From assembly GCF_012241385.1 (NCBI RefSeq), contig NZ_JAAVXB010000002.1, positions 1 through 64,000 of the forward strand: 64,000 bases of DNA. The letters run 5' to 3'. The notes below the pieces were generated by a model that was given only the letters and a program-made list of their open reading frames with translations, ran no database searches and was not told the origin of the DNA. Shown here piece after piece: positions 8,373-18,687 of this stretch (position 1 is its first letter; each line of letters opens with the position of its first letter). Both the position numbers and the translations under genes were made by a program. The stretch is from Solimonas marina (GTDB taxonomy: Bacteria > Pseudomonadota > Gammaproteobacteria > Nevskiales > Nevskiaceae).

Positions 8373-9708
8373 AATCCATCGCCGGGCCCGGTGTCGGCGC
8401 GGTCTTGGTCTTCAGGGTGTAGTCCGGCGTTTCGAGCTCGAGATCGAGTTTGTAGAACAGCCGTGCCATCGTCAGCGCGATCTGTACTTCCGCCAGGCTC
8501 TTGCCCAGACAGGTATGCGGGCCACGGCCGAACGGTGAGTAGACGCCGGGCTTGAGATGTTCGGCGCGCGGCTTGGCGTAGCGGTCGATGTCGAATTTTT
8601 CCGGATGCGGCCAGTACTCGCTCATGAAGTGCGGCACCGAGGTGCCGACGTAGAGCATCTCGCCTTCGCGAATCTGATGGCCCTCGAAGACGAAGTCGCG
8701 CGTCGCCGTGCGCATCTGCGCGACGGCGATCGGGTAGAGGCGCATCGTTTCCATGATGGCGCCCTGCAGCGACGGAATGCGCTTGAGCAGATCGGCCTCT
8801 TCGATGGTGCCGTCGGCGAACAGCGCGTCGACTTCCTCGTGCACGCGGCGCAGCACGTCCGGATGCTTGAGCACGGTATAGGTGATCGCCGCGGTGGTGT
8901 TGGCAACGGTGTCGAGGCCGGCGACGTAGGGACCGGTCAGCGACACGATCAGGTCGCTGGCGGGCATCACGTCCGGATGCTCGATGTGTGCGGCCATGAT
9001 GTCGTCGATCAAGTTGCGATCCTCGGGCGCGGTCTTGTCGTAGCGCGCGCGGGCGTCCTTGATCATCTGCTCGCCGAGTTCGACGACGCGGGCCTTCGCC
9101 TTCTTGTAGACCGGCCGCTTGAGCAGGAATTTCGGCCGCTGGCGCGTGACCAGCACATTGAGGATGTGCAGGATGGTGATGCGGATGTCCTGCACGTATT
9201 CGAGCGGTGCGGCACCGGTGAGGATGGTGCCGAGCTGGTCGGTGACCATGTACTGCATGGCCTGCACGACCGGCACCATGCTGCCGATCGGCCAGTCGCG
9301 TTCGAACGAGCGGTCGGTGATGTCGACGATCTCGTTGTAGCGCCCCTTGATCGATTCCTTGGAATAGCCGCTGCGCATCACGTCACGCAGTTGCTTGTGC
9401 GTCTCGCCATCCTCGCCGGTCAGCGTGCGCGTGGCGCCGTATTCGGCGACCAGACCGGACCAGAATTCCTTGGAGCGCAGGCAGTCCTTGCCTTCGCGCG
9501 TGCCCATGAAGGTCGCGGCTTCGACGCCGGCGATCAGCACATACGGCTTGCCGAGCATCGACAGGCGCACGACCGGGCCATATTTGCGGTAGCACTGCAC
9601 GAAGAACTGCGCCGGATCCTTGGCCATGCCAAGGGCGCTGCCGAGATAGGGCAGGCCGCGGATTGCCGGCGTTTCACGAAGTTCGAGGGTCTGTGTTGCG
9701 GTCGTCAC
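8341..9708 (-). CDS. Cytochrome P450
   Basis: 455-aa haem-thiolate monooxygenase. The haem-binding loop FGRGPHTCLG (393-402) supplies Cys400; ETMR (320-323) is the K-helix ExxR pair; AGLDT (263-267) is the I-helix oxygen-activation motif. It is soluble, with no N-terminal anchor. The frame is open upstream to 9957, but the GTG at 9708 has AAGGA just upstream and gives the normal length, so I prefer it. No ferredoxin or reductase partner lies beside it; the ferredoxin-NADP reductase at 22.3 kb could help supply electrons. Substrate unknown. Confidence 0.93.
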   Translation of the reverse strand: MTTATQTLELRETPAIRGLPYLGSALGMAKDPAQFFVQCYRKYGPVVRLSMLGKPYVLIAGVEAATFMGTREGKDCLRSKEFWSGLVAEYGATRTLTGEDGETHKQLRDVMRSGYSKESIKGRYNEIVDITDRSFERDWPIGSMVPVVQAMQYMVTDQLGTILTGAAPLEYVQDIRITILHILNVLVTRQRPKFLLKRPVYKKAKARVVELGEQMIKDARARYDKTAPEDRNLIDDIMAAHIEHPDVMPASDLIVSLTGPYVAGLDTVANTTAAITYTVLKHPDVLRRVHEEVDALFADGTIEEADLLKRIPSLQGAIMETMRLYPIAVAQMRTATRDFVFEGHQIREGEMLYVGTSVPHFMSEYWPHPEKFDIDRYAKPRAEHLKPGVYSPFGRGPHTCLGKSLAEVQIALTMARLFYKLDLELETPDYTLKTKTAPTPGPAMDFKVRVKGLRH

Positions 9709-9885
9709 GTTTCGTCCTTGGCACGAGGCGGGCATGCCAGCCTTCAGGTCTGATTCGTTGTAACAGAGGGCCTGCACAGCCGACTCATCCAAGCGGGGGA
9801 GGCCGCCGGCGGGCGGGGCGAGACGAACGCGCCGCATCGTGGGACACTGCCTGCAAATTGCCACCCATCCAGAGGAGTGACATCG

Positions 9886-10719
9886 ATGAACAAGGCTGTC
9901 GGATTTGTCGTGGGCATACTCGTAATCATCGGCATCGGCGCCATTGCCTGGTATCACTACGGTCCGCCGTCACAGCCACCGCCGGCTCCGGCACCGGTTG
10001 CGCAAACCGCGCCGCCTCCGGCACCGGCCGCCAAGACCGAGCCGCAGTACCCGGTGCCGGCGCCCAGCGACGACGACACGCAGAAGGCCCCGTCGCTGCC
10101 GGCCTTGAACGACAGCGACAGCGCGGTGCGCGGCGAACTGCAATCGCTGGCCGGCAAGGCGCCGATCGATTCGTTGCTGATCCCGCACCAGATCATCGCG
10201 CGCTGGGTCGCTTTCATCGACAGCCTCGACCGTGACGGTCTGGAGCCGGCGCAGTGGCCGGTACGGGCGTTGAAGAGCCAGCCGGAGGTGTCGAAGGATC
10301 CCGACAGCGGCACCCTGCTGCTCAACCCCGACAACGCCAAGCGGTATGCGCCGTATCTGGCGGTGGTGCGCGCGGTCGACGCCAAGCTGTTGGTGGCGTT
10401 CTACTTCCGCTACTACCCGCTGTTTCAGCGCGCTTACGAGAACCTCGGCTACGGCGGGCACTACTTCAACACCCGTCTCGTGCACATCCTCGATCATCTG
10501 CTGGCGACGCCGGTGGTCGATGGCGCGATCAGCCTGGTCCAGCCCAGCGTGCGTTACAAGTTCGCCGATCCGGAACTGGAAGACCTGTCCTTCGGTCAGA
10601 AGATGTTGATACGCCTTGGTCCGGACGGTGAAAAGACGGTCAAGGCGAAGTTGCGCGAGATCCGTGCTGCGGTCATTGCCGGGTCGAAGCAGCCCAGCAA
10701 GACCGGAAGCCCCCAATGA
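9886..10719 (+). CDS. DUF3014-family membrane-anchored protein
   Basis: 277-aa protein with one N-terminal transmembrane segment (about residues 4-24, VGFVVGILVIIGIGAIAWY), then a Pro/Ala-rich linker to about residue 60, then the conserved DUF3014 domain (motifs LIPHQIIARWVAFIDSLDRD and RYYPLFQRAYENLGYGG). The bulk of the protein is probably periplasmic. The ATG at 9886 was chosen because AGGAG lies just upstream; a GTG three codons earlier overlaps that site. It overlaps the next gene by 4 bases, so the pair forms an operon. Function unknown in the family. Confidence 0.88.
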   Translation: MNKAVGFVVGILVIIGIGAIAWYHYGPPSQPPPAPAPVAQTAPPPAPAAKTEPQYPVPAPSDDDTQKAPSLPALNDSDSAVRGELQSLAGKAPIDSLLIPHQIIARWVAFIDSLDRDGLEPAQWPVRALKSQPEVSKDPDSGTLLLNPDNAKRYAPYLAVVRAVDAKLLVAFYFRYYPLFQRAYENLGYGGHYFNTRLVHILDHLLATPVVDGAISLVQPSVRYKFADPELEDLSFGQKMLIRLGPDGEKTVKAKLREIRAAVIAGSKQPSKTGSPQ

Positions 10720-11126
10720 AAACCAGCACGCTGTCGATCAGTACCGCCCTGTTGCTGACCCTCGCTGCAGCCGGCTGCGCTACGCAGCCGGCCGACGGCG
10801 GCAAGCCGAAGAAGACCCTGGACCAGGAGCTGGCCGAGCGCGGGTTCCAGCTCGGGGACGAGGTCGACGGCATCATGCAGTGGGAAGTCGACGGCTGGAA
10901 TCGCATCGATGACGAGCACGTGGTCTTCAACGCCGGCCCGTCGCGCAATTACATGGTCACGGTGATGACGCCGTGCCAGGGCCTGGAGTACGCGATGCGC
11001 ATCGGCTTCACGTCGACCAATTCGCAGCTGTCGAAGTTCGACAAGCTCATCGTGCATGACAATGGCTTTACCGATCGGTGCCCGATCACCAAGCTCAACA
11101 AGCTGAACAAGATCAAGAAAAGCTGA
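10716..11126 (+). CDS. DUF6491-like lipoprotein
   Basis: 136-aa predicted lipoprotein: a signal peptide ends in a lipobox LAAAGC near residues 18-23, followed by a small domain with WEVDGWNRIDDEHVVFNAGPSRNYMVTV and a C-terminal FDKLIVHDN...DRCPI segment. That pattern matches the DUF6491 family as I recall it. The two cysteines in the mature domain (CQGLEY and RCPI) may form a disulfide. The start overlaps the DUF3014 stop by 4 bases. Function unknown; probably outer or inner membrane attached in the periplasm. Confidence 0.8.
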   Translation: MKTSTLSISTALLLTLAAAGCATQPADGGKPKKTLDQELAERGFQLGDEVDGIMQWEVDGWNRIDDEHVVFNAGPSRNYMVTVMTPCQGLEYAMRIGFTSTNSQLSKFDKLIVHDNGFTDRCPITKLNKLNKIKKS

Positions 11127-11338
11127 GCCGGCGCGCCGTCATCGAGTATGAAGTGACGTCGCGGGTCGGCAGCGACTGGAACCATGCGCCGTGGCGGGGC
11201 GGCTTCTATCAAGGTGCCGCGTTTCGTGATGCACCGCGGGCATGTGGCCGAAGCGCAGGATGCAGTCCGGACGTTACGTTGTGGTAGTGCAGTAGCGCTC
11301 GGCACGCCCTGGGGTCGCTGCTGTGGCAGCTTTTATTG

Positions 11339-11746
11339 ATGCACCAATTTGATGCGCCGGACTGTTCGGCGCTTCTGGATCGGCTGCCGGGGCATGACGA
11401 CCGGTCGCTGCGGCACGTGGTCGACGCCGGGCACCCGCTACATCGCGATCCCCGGCTCGTCGAACTGCTGAGCCGGCGTGTCATAGTGCGGGTGGTGCAT
11501 GGCCACGCCGCACCGGCCGCTGCGGACCCGGGCGCCGCCGGGTTTGTCTACGGACGGTCCAATGCCCGCGACGAAAGCGAGCCGGAGGTTTGTACGGCCA
11601 GCGCGCTCGACGGTCTGGTCGAGACGGCCGCCGCTCACGCCGCCGGTGGGCATGAGTCCATCTGTTTTACGGCGCCAGGCTTGTGGGCGCCACGTGCGGC
11701 GCAGGCGCTGCTGGCGCGGTTGCCGACCTTTCGAGGAGAGCTGTGA
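11339..11746 (+). CDS. Hypothetical protein
   Basis: 135-aa frame with no family I recognise, no signal peptide and no membrane segment. It is rich in His, Asp, Arg and Ala (DAGHPLHRDPRLVELLSRRV). The stop TGA shares one base with the ATG of the lipoprotein gene downstream, and the downstream Shine-Dalgarno sequence lies inside it, which suggests translational coupling and supports it being real. Its own ribosome-binding site is weak and a TTG sits one codon earlier, so the start is uncertain. The ~210 bp upstream holds no recognisable feature. Confidence 0.5.
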   Translation: MHQFDAPDCSALLDRLPGHDDRSLRHVVDAGHPLHRDPRLVELLSRRVIVRVVHGHAAPAAADPGAAGFVYGRSNARDESEPEVCTASALDGLVETAAAHAAGGHESICFTAPGLWAPRAAQALLARLPTFRGEL

Positions 11747-12258
11747 TGAGCAAGTATGGGAGATGGCTGTCGTTACCGATGGCGCTGCTGCTGGCGGCCT
11801 GCGCGACGACCACGCCATATCAGCTGGCCGGTAAAGGTGATTTCGGCTATCGCGAACAGCGCATCGAGCCGAACCGCTACCACCTCAGTTTCACCGGTAG
11901 CAGCGTGACGCCGCGGCAGACCGTCGAGAACTATCTGCTGTACCGCGCCGCCGAGCTGACGCTGTCGACCGGCAATGATTACTTCCGCATGACCAACAGC
12001 TCGACAAGTGCGCGGCCCAAATCCGGCGGTGGGCTCAGCATCGGCCTCGGCGGCTTCGGATTCGGTTCGCACAGCGGGCTGGGGGTCGGCGTCGGCACGT
12101 CGACCGACAGCGGCGACAAGATCGAATACACCGCGCAGGCCGATATCGTCGTCGCCAAGGGCAAGAAGCCGCAGGACGACACCCGTGCCTATGACGCGCG
12201 CGCGGTACGCCAGAATCTTGAACCGCTGATCCAGCGGCCGGCAGCGGTGGGCGGCTAG
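11746..12258 (+). CDS. Small glycine-rich lipoprotein
   Basis: 170-aa predicted lipoprotein; signal peptide with lipobox LAAC at about residues 16-19 (MALLLAACATT). The mature part includes SVTPRQTVENYLLYRAAELT, typical of the CC0125/CC1285-type lipoprotein family, followed by a glycine/serine-rich stretch (about residues 90-125) and a C-terminal region ending KPQDDTRAYDARAV. The ATG at 11746 is preceded by GAGGAG. Probably anchored in the outer membrane; role unknown. Confidence 0.82.
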   Translation: MSKYGRWLSLPMALLLAACATTTPYQLAGKGDFGYREQRIEPNRYHLSFTGSSVTPRQTVENYLLYRAAELTLSTGNDYFRMTNSSTSARPKSGGGLSIGLGGFGFGSHSGLGVGVGTSTDSGDKIEYTAQADIVVAKGKKPQDDTRAYDARAVRQNLEPLIQRPAAVGG

Positions 12259-12271
12259 CGTTGCAGCGCCA

Positions 12272-13267
12272 TCAACTGCCGGTTTCGCCGTCGAGCAGCG
12301 GCGCCGAGCCGATCTGCTTCGGCTCTGCCCACGGTTCGCTGCGTGCCTCGGACAGCACCCAGTCGCGAAATGCCATGATCGACGGTTCGCGTTCGGCGGC
12401 CTCGGTATGCAGCAGGTAGTACGAGCCGCCGGTCGGTAGTGCCAGATCGAATGGCGCGACCAACGTGCCGTCGGCGATTTCCTCGCTGGCCATGATCGGC
12501 ACGCCGAGCACCACGCCGAGTCCGTCGGCGGCGGCCTGCAGTGCCAGCGCGACATGATTGAATGTGGGACCGCGGCGCGTGTTGATGCCGCGCACGCCTG
12601 CAGCCTTCAACCATGAAGCCCAGGTCGGCCGACCGACGTCGGCCAGCGCGATGTCGCTTTCGTAATGCAGCAGCGTGTGATGGCGCAGATCGTCGGGCGT
12701 GCGCAGCGGCGTCGGGCCTTCGAGCAGCTTGGGGCTGCAGATCGGCAGCGAATACGACGTGAACAGCTTGTGCGAGACATGGCCCGGGTAATGGCCCTCG
12801 CCGAGGCGGATCGCCACGTCGCCGCCTTCGAGCAGATTGCTGCCGGCATCGAGTTCGCCGCGCACGCGGTCGACCATGGTTTGCCGTGCCGAGATGCGCA
12901 GGTCGATGTCGCCGTGCAGGTCGCGAAACTTGGCAAGCTTGGGGATCAGCCACTTGGCGGCCAGGGCGGGGGCCACGCTGACCATCACGCGGCCGGTATG
13001 AATCTGTTGCTGGGCGGCGGCGACGGCGTCGGCCATTTGCGCGAAGGCGGCCGTCAGCTTCGGCAGGCAGGCCTCGCCGGCCGGGGTCAGCGTGATGCGG
13101 CGTGGCGTCCGCTTGAACAGCATCACGCCCAGATACTCTTCCAGCGCCTTGATCTGGTGGCTGATCGCCGCCGGTGTCACATAAAGCTCCTGTGCCGCCT
13201 TGTGCACGCTGGAGTGGCGGGCGGCGGCTTCGAAGGCACGGAGCGCGTTGAGCGGCGGCAGACGCAT
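12272..13267 (-). CDS. LysR-family regulator, GcvA-like
   Basis: 331-aa LysR-type transcription factor. The winged helix-turn-helix is at residues 1-60 (LNALRAFEAAARHSSVHKAA, then VTPAAISHQIKALEEYLGV), of the GcvA/AmpR subgroup, and a periplasmic-binding-protein-like effector domain fills the rest. The frame is open further upstream, but MRLPPLNALRAFEAAARH is the canonical N-terminus, so I start at 13267. It is convergent with the lipoprotein gene and divergent from the transglutaminase gene at 13503; control of that divergent cluster is possible but not shown. Effector unknown. Confidence 0.9.
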   Translation of the reverse strand: MRLPPLNALRAFEAAARHSSVHKAAQELYVTPAAISHQIKALEEYLGVMLFKRTPRRITLTPAGEACLPKLTAAFAQMADAVAAAQQQIHTGRVMVSVAPALAAKWLIPKLAKFRDLHGDIDLRISARQTMVDRVRGELDAGSNLLEGGDVAIRLGEGHYPGHVSHKLFTSYSLPICSPKLLEGPTPLRTPDDLRHHTLLHYESDIALADVGRPTWASWLKAAGVRGINTRRGPTFNHVALALQAAADGLGVVLGVPIMASEEIADGTLVAPFDLALPTGGSYYLLHTEAAEREPSIMAFRDWVLSEARSEPWAEPKQIGSAPLLDGETGS

Positions 13268-13502
13268 GACAGCGGTTGATTGGTGACCGGAATCGAAGAA
13301 ATGGAGGTGCGGCGCTACCGGCGAAGCAAGCACCACGCCGTTGCGGCAGGGCGTGAATGATGACGGATCATCACGACGCTGCAAAGGAACCCCGTCACGA
13401 GATCGGCGAATATACGCAAAATGACCACCCTCCAGACCCCGGCTTTGATACAGGCTCTGGCATTGCTTTTGCCAGAGAATCGCCGAACGAAATCAGGCTC
13501 CC

Positions 13503-16500
13503 ATGTCCATTCACGCTGCGCTGTATCACAAGACGGCCTACCGTTATGACCGGCGTGTGACGCTGTCGCCACAGCTCATTCGTTTGCGGCCGGCGCCGCA
13601 TTCGCGCACGCAGGTGCTCAGCTATTCGCTGAAGGTCGAGCCGGAGCCGCATTTCCTGAACTGGCAGCAGGACCCGTTCGGGAACTGGCAGGCGCGCGTC
13701 GTCTTCCCCGAGACGGTGACGTCGTTCGAGGTCACGGTCGATCTTGTCGCCAACCTCGCGGTCATCAATCCATTCGACTTCTTTGTCGAGTCTTACGCCG
13801 AGGCGTTTCCGTTCGAGTACGACGAGACGCTGCAGGACGAGCTGCGCCCCTATATGAAGCCGCAGCCGGCCGGCGCGCGGCTCGCCAAATATCTGAAGAC
13901 GATTCCGCGCGAGGCGGCTGGCACCGTCGATTTCATAGCCTCGATCAATCGCGAACTGCAGCAGAAGATCAGCTACCTGATCCGCATGGAGCCGGGTGTG
14001 CAGACCCCGGAGCAGACGCTGGACCTGTGCTCGGGTTCGTGCCGCGACTCGTCGTGGCTGCTCGTGCAGATCCTTCGGCATCTGGGCTTTGCCGCGCGTT
14101 TCGTGTCCGGCTACCTGATTCAGCTCAAGGCAGACGTCAAGCCCCTCGAAGGGCCGTCCGGCACCGATGTCGACTTTACCGACCTGCACGCCTGGGCCGA
14201 GGTCTATATCCCCGGTGCCGGCTGGCTCGGCCTCGACCCGACGTCTGGCCTGTTCGCCGGCGAGGGCCATATTCCGCTGAGTGCGACACCGGAACCGTCG
14301 TCGGCGGCGCCGATCACCGGCGCGGTCGACCCCTGCGAAGTCGAGTTCGGCCACGAGATGCGCGTATCGCGCGTGTTCGAGACGCCGCGCGTCACCAAGC
14401 CGTATACCGAGGAACAGTGGCAGGCGGTCGACGCACTCGGCGAGCAGGTCGATGCGCAACTGCAGGCCGACGACGTGCGTTTGACGATGGGGGGCGAGCC
14501 GACCTTCGTCGCCGTCGATGATCCACAGGGCGAGGAGTGGAACACCTCGGCGGTCGGCCCGACCAAGTCCAACCGCGCCTTCGATCTGGCGCTGCGCCTG
14601 CGCGAGCACTATGCCCCGCAGGGGCTGCTGACCTATGGCCAGGGCAAGTGGTATCCGGGCGAATCGCTGCCGCGCTGGGTCTACACCCTGTACTGGCGCC
14701 GCGATGGTCAGCCGTTGTGGCGCTCGCCGGTGGTCAAGCCGCTGGCCGGCCGCTCGCCGACCCAGCAGCAGGCGCGTGACTTCACGGTCGGCCTGACCGC
14801 TCGCCTGGAGCTCGACCCGCGCAACGTGATGGAGGCGTATGAAGACGCGCTGCATTACATGGTTCGCGAGCGCAAGCTGCCGATCAATCTCGACCCGACC
14901 GACAACCGCCTGCGCGACCCCGAGGAGCGCGCGCGGCTGAGTCAGGTGTTCGAGCGGGGTCTCGGCGCGCCGCGCGGTTTTGTGCTGCCGGTGCAGCGCT
15001 GGCAGGCCGCCGCGCGCTGGATGAGCGAACGCTGGCTGCTGCGCACCGGCAAGCTGTTCCTGGTGCCGGGCGATTCGCCGATCGGCCTGCGTCTGCCGCT
15101 CGAATCACTGCCGCATGCGCCGGCCGGCGGTGTGCCGGTCAGCTATCCGATCGACCCACTGGCGGTGCCGGCCGAGCTGCCGAACGTCGATCCGCGTCGT
15201 CAGCCGTTCCTGCAGATGCGCGGCCAGCACCTGCGCCGTCCGCGCGAGGGCGAGCAGACCTGGCGTCCGGAGCACCCGCCGCAGCGCACCAGCAGCCGCT
15301 TCCTCAACGGCATGCACGTGCGCACTGCGCTGACGGTGGAGCCGCGCGACGGCTGGATCAATGTCTTCATGCCGCCGGTGGGCCGCACTGAGGATTTCCT
15401 TGATCTGGTTGCCGCGATCGAGGACGTCGCTGCCGAGCTGCAGCTGCCGGTGCGCCTCGAAGGCTATGCACCGCCCAGTGATCCGCGCCTGGAGATCCTC
15501 AAGATCACGCCGGACCCCGGCGTCATCGAGGTCAACGTGCAGCCGGCGCGCTCCTGGCACGAGCTGCGCGACAACACGATGACGCTGTACGAGGCGGCGT
15601 TCCAGTCGCGACTGTCGACCGAGAAATTCCTGATCGACGGCCGCGCGGTCGGTACCGGCGGCGGCAACCACGTCGTCGTCGGCGGTGCGCGCACCGAGGA
15701 TTCGCCGTTCCTGCGGCGGCCCGACGTGCTCGGCAGCATCGTTCGCTACTGGCAGAACCACCCGGCGCTGTCCTACCTGTTCTCGGGCCTGTTCATCGGC
15801 CCGACCTCGCAGCATCCGCGCGTCGACGAAGCGCGCGACACGCAGATCTACGAGATGGAACTGGCGCTGTCGCAGCTACCGGCCAAGGGTGCCGTCGCGC
15901 CGCTGTGGATCGTCGACCGGACCTTGCGCAACCTGCTGGTCGACTTGACCGGCAATACGCATCGCGCCGAGATTTGCATCGACAAGCTGTACTCGCCGGA
16001 CAGCCCGACCGGGCGCCTCGGCCTCGTCGAATTTCGCGGTTTCGAGATGCCGCCGCACGCGCGCATGAGCCTGGTCCAGCAGCTGCTGGTGCGCTCACTG
16101 ATCGCCTGGTTCTGGCGCGAGCCCTACACCCGGCCGCTGGTGCGCTGGGGCACGGCACTGCATGACCGCTGGATGCTGCCGCACGACAATTGGCGGGATC
16201 TTGCCGAGATCGTCGCCGACCTCAACCGTGCCGGCTTTGCCTTCGACCTCGACTGGTTTGCGCCGCATTTCGAGTTCCGCTTCCCGCGCCACGGCGCGGT
16301 GCAATACGGTGACATCGAGTTCGAGGTCCGGCATGCGCTGGAGCCGTGGCCGGTGCTTGGCGAGGAGCCCGGTGCCGGCGGCACGACGCGCTTCGTCGAC
16401 TCGTCGCTGGAGCGGCTGCAGGTCAAGGCAAAGAATCTGACGCCAGGGCGCTACGCGATCAGCTGCAACGGCCGCGAGCTGCCGCTGCGCGCGACCGGCA

Positions 16501-16820
16501 CCAACGGCGAGTACGTCGCCGGGGTGCGCTACCGCGCGTGGCGACCATACGCCTGCCTGCATCCGACGATCGGCGCTCACACGCCGCTGGTTTTCGATCT
16601 CTACGACCGCTGGAATCAGCGGGCGGTGGCCGGTTGCACTTACCATGTCGCGCATCCGGCCGGCCGCAATTACGATACGTTCCCGGTCAATGCGTTTGAG
16701 GCCGAGGCGCGGCGGATCGCCCGTTTCGAGGCGGTCGGGCATACGCCCGGCGGCTACGCCCTGCGACCGGAAGCGCCGAATGTCGACTTCCCGTGCACGC
16801 TCGATCTGCGGCGCACGTGA
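13503..16820 (+). CDS. Transglutaminase-like/DUF2126 protein of the Anbu cluster
   Basis: 1105-aa cytoplasmic protein. An N-terminal bacterial transglutaminase-like segment (about 1-85) precedes a transglutaminase core whose catalytic Cys lies in [17 protein letters not shown] (about residue 180) with His in [14 protein letters not shown] and the following Asp in LGLDPTSG. The C-terminal two thirds is DUF2126, including [16 protein letters not shown]. This fusion is a hallmark of the Anbu neighbourhood, with alpha-E and ATP-grasp genes, proposed to make or turn over a peptide-like product. Start ATG at 13503. The 235 bp upstream, shared with the LysR gene, shows no clear promoter. Confidence 0.92.
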   Translation: MSIHAALYHKTAYRYDRRVTLSPQLIRLRPAPHSRTQVLSYSLKVEPEPHFLNWQQDPFGNWQARVVFPETVTSFEVTVDLVANLAVINPFDFFVESYAEAFPFEYDETLQDELRPYMKPQPAGARLAKYLKTIPREAAGTVDFIASINRELQQKISYLIRMEPGVQTPEQTLDLCSGSCRDSSWLLVQILRHLGFAARFVSGYLIQLKADVKPLEGPSGTDVDFTDLHAWAEVYIPGAGWLGLDPTSGLFAGEGHIPLSATPEPSSAAPITGAVDPCEVEFGHEMRVSRVFETPRVTKPYTEEQWQAVDALGEQVDAQLQADDVRLTMGGEPTFVAVDDPQGEEWNTSAVGPTKSNRAFDLALRLREHYAPQGLLTYGQGKWYPGESLPRWVYTLYWRRDGQPLWRSPVVKPLAGRSPTQQQARDFTVGLTARLELDPRNVMEAYEDALHYMVRERKLPINLDPTDNRLRDPEERARLSQVFERGLGAPRGFVLPVQRWQAAARWMSERWLLRTGKLFLVPGDSPIGLRLPLESLPHAPAGGVPVSYPIDPLAVPAELPNVDPRRQPFLQMRGQHLRRPREGEQTWRPEHPPQRTSSRFLNGMHVRTALTVEPRDGWINVFMPPVGRTEDFLDLVAAIEDVAAELQLPVRLEGYAPPSDPRLEILKITPDPGVIEVNVQPARSWHELRDNTMTLYEAAFQSRLSTEKFLIDGRAVGTGGGNHVVVGGARTEDSPFLRRPDVLGSIVRYWQNHPALSYLFSGLFIGPTSQHPRVDEARDTQIYEMELALSQLPAKGAVAPLWIVDRTLRNLLVDLTGNTHRAEICIDKLYSPDSPTGRLGLVEFRGFEMPPHARMSLVQQLLVRSLIAWFWREPYTRPLVRWGTALHDRWMLPHDNWRDLAEIVADLNRAGFAFDLDWFAPHFEFRFPRHGAVQYGDIEFEVRHALEPWPVLGEEPGAGGTTRFVDSSLERLQVKAKNLTPGRYAISCNGRELPLRATGTNGEYVAGVRYRAWRPYACLHPTIGAHTPLVFDLYDRWNQRAVAGCTYHVAHPAGRNYDTFPVNAFEAEARRIARFEAVGHTPGGYALRPEAPNVDFPCTLDLRRT

Positions 16821-16888
16821 CGTCGTGATCGCGCGTCCCTACACTTGCGCCCCCTAATCAAGGTCATCGTCTCAGGCAGACCCGGAAC

Positions 16889-17668
16889 ATGACGTACTGC
16901 TGTGCCATCAAGGTGAACGACGGCCTGATCTTCGCGGGCGATACGCGAACCAGTGCCGGCGTCGATGACGTGCGTACCTACAACAAGGTACATGTCTTCG
17001 AATTCCCGGGCGACCGGGTGTTCGTGTTGCTGTCGGCCGGCAATCTGGCCACCACGCAGGCGGTTATTGCGCAGATCCGCCGCGACCTTGACGAGCCCAT
17101 CGTGCCGATGAGTCTGCGTCTGGCGCGCTATATGTACGACGCTGCCGAATACGTCGGCATGCTGTCGGTGAATGCGCAGAAGACCGTCTCGTCGCAGACA
17201 CAGTACAGCAGCGTCGATCTGCGGACGACCTTCATTCTCGGTGGCCAGATTCAGGGCGAGGAGCCGAGCATTTACATGATTTATCCGGAAGGGAACTGCA
17301 TCGCGTCCTCGCCGGAAACGCCGTTTCTGCAGATCGGCGAGCACAAGTACGGCAAGCCGATCCTCGACCGCGTGATCAAGCCGGAAGTGTCGCTTGAGGA
17401 TGCGGCGCGCTGCGCGCTGGTGTCGATCGACTCGACAATGCGTTCGAACATCTCGGTCGGCCCGCCGATCGATCTGGCCGTGGTGCCGAAGGACGCGTTG
17501 CAGGTCACACACAAACTGCGCCTCGATATCGACACGCCGTTGTTCGCGCGCATTCGCGATGCCTGGGGGCGGCAGCTGGCCGCGTCATTCCGCAACCTGC
17601 CGAAGTTCGACTGGGAAGCGCCGCCGGTGCAGGGCAACCTGCTCGATGACGAGGCGCCCGCCGCCTGA
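16889..17668 (+). CDS. Anbu, proteasome beta-subunit-like peptidase
   Basis: 259-aa Ntn-hydrolase-fold protein of the Anbu (ancestral beta subunit/bacterial proteasome homologue) family. Thr2 follows the initiator Met directly (MTYCCAIKV), giving the N-terminal nucleophile after Met removal; GLIFAGDTRTSAGVDD and the downstream KVHVF segment match Anbu. It forms open-ring assemblies in known examples, and substrates are unresolved. It lies 68 bp after the transglutaminase gene and is convergent, 23 bp apart, with the alpha-E gene. A GTG/ATG choice is not needed: the ATG at 16889 exposes Thr at position 2. Confidence 0.92.
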   Translation: MTYCCAIKVNDGLIFAGDTRTSAGVDDVRTYNKVHVFEFPGDRVFVLLSAGNLATTQAVIAQIRRDLDEPIVPMSLRLARYMYDAAEYVGMLSVNAQKTVSSQTQYSSVDLRTTFILGGQIQGEEPSIYMIYPEGNCIASSPETPFLQIGEHKYGKPILDRVIKPEVSLEDAARCALVSIDSTMRSNISVGPPIDLAVVPKDALQVTHKLRLDIDTPLFARIRDAWGRQLAASFRNLPKFDWEAPPVQGNLLDDEAPAA

Positions 17669-17681
17669 GCGGGTGATCACA

Positions 17682-17700
17682 ACGGCCTCTTTCAGGCCGT
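17682..17700. terminator. Short hairpin between convergent Anbu and alpha-E genes
   Basis: ACGGCCT and AGGCCGT form a 7-bp stem with loop CTTTC in the 23-bp gap, overlapping the alpha-E stop codon. There is no strong T-run on either side, so this is a weak or non-canonical bidirectional terminator candidate. Confidence 0.35.
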
Positions 17701-18687
17701 CATGGTTTGCGTTTGTACGCCGCTGCCCTGTGCCGGTGGCGGCGGCTCGCCGGGCTTGAAATAGCTGAGCGTCAGTGCTTCGTGGATGGCGCCGATGCCG
17801 ATCTGGATCTCGTCGATCCATTCGTGCAGGCCGCGCTCGAGCAGGCGCTCGAAGTTGGCATCCTGAATCAGTGCGCGCACACGGTCGATCGAGCGTTCGC
17901 TGCCGCGATAGGCCGGCAGCCGCGGCAGGGCATAGCTGACGGCGTTGAGGCCGTACAGCACCGAGCGCGGAAAGCCGCGGTCCTGCAACAGGAAACGCAG
18001 CACGGCCGGGCCGCTGACGCGGATCTTCTCGTGGCGCCGATAGGCCTGCAACGCCGTCAGCGAGCGCAGCACGCTCATCCATTGGATGTGCTGGAACGGC
18101 TGCAATTCGTCGCTGGACCTCGACTGGATCAGGTCGACAGTGCGCACGTCGACGATGCGCGTCGTCATGTCGGCCTGCTCGATGTTCATGCCGATGCGCA
18201 TGAACTGGTAGCCGACGTCGTGGCTCATGTTGGCGCCGAGGATGCCGCGCATCATCAGCATGGTGTCGATGACCCGGTCGAGACCCGTCTGGCGCTGCGC
18301 GCGCGGCAGGTGGCGTTCGCCGCGTTCCTGCAGGAACAGGTGCGTCGCGTTGAGGTGTTCCCAGGCGTCGCGCGGCGTCGAGTCGCGGACGATGCGCAGG
18401 ATCTCGCGGGCGGCGGCGATCGACGCGGCGACCGAGCTGCGGTTTTCGGTGTCGGTGATCAGGAAGCGGACGACATTGGCTTCCGACAACGCGCCGTCCC
18501 CGCCGAAGCGTTCGACGAAGGCTTCGTTGGCGCCGAGGATGTCGATCAGCGGCGACCAGCCCAGCGTCATGCCGCGCGGCAGATCGAGCAGCAGATGCGA
18601 GTGGACGCTGATCAGGCGCGCGGTGTTCTCGGCGCGGACGATGTAACGGCCCAGCCAGTACAGGTTTTCGGCAACGCGGGAGAGCAT
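17692..18687 (-). CDS. Alpha-E domain protein (DUF403) of the Anbu cluster
   Basis: 331-aa, nearly all-helical alpha-E protein. It begins with MLSRVAENLYWLGRYIVRAE, the diagnostic N-terminus of the family, and carries MTLGWSPLIDILG. Alpha-E proteins regularly accompany circularly permuted ATP-grasp ligases, transglutaminase-like proteins and Anbu, and are proposed to take part in peptide synthesis or modification; no activity is proven. The start is immediately after the stop of the upstream ATP-grasp gene (18688), with no gap, so the two are co-translated. The C-terminus is a Pro/Gln-rich tail. Confidence 0.92.
   Translation of the reverse strand: MLSRVAENLYWLGRYIVRAENTARLISVHSHLLLDLPRGMTLGWSPLIDILGANEAFVERFGGDGALSEANVVRFLITDTENRSSVAASIAAAREILRIVRDSTPRDAWEHLNATHLFLQERGERHLPRAQRQTGLDRVIDTMLMMRGILGANMSHDVGYQFMRIGMNIEQADMTTRIVDVRTVDLIQSRSSDELQPFQHIQWMSVLRSLTALQAYRRHEKIRVSGPAVLRFLLQDRGFPRSVLYGLNAVSYALPRLPAYRGSERSIDRVRALIQDANFERLLERGLHEWIDEIQIGIGAIHEALTLSYFKPGEPPPPAQGSGVQTQTMTA

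Noticed and set aside
6287-8422. 711-codon plus-strand frame across rluF and the YbhN-like gene
   Set aside because: Runs antisense to rluF and out of frame with the YbhN-like gene, both clear families.
13395-14855. 486-codon minus-strand frame opposite the transglutaminase/DUF2126 gene
   Set aside because: Antisense shadow; no start signal and no domain.
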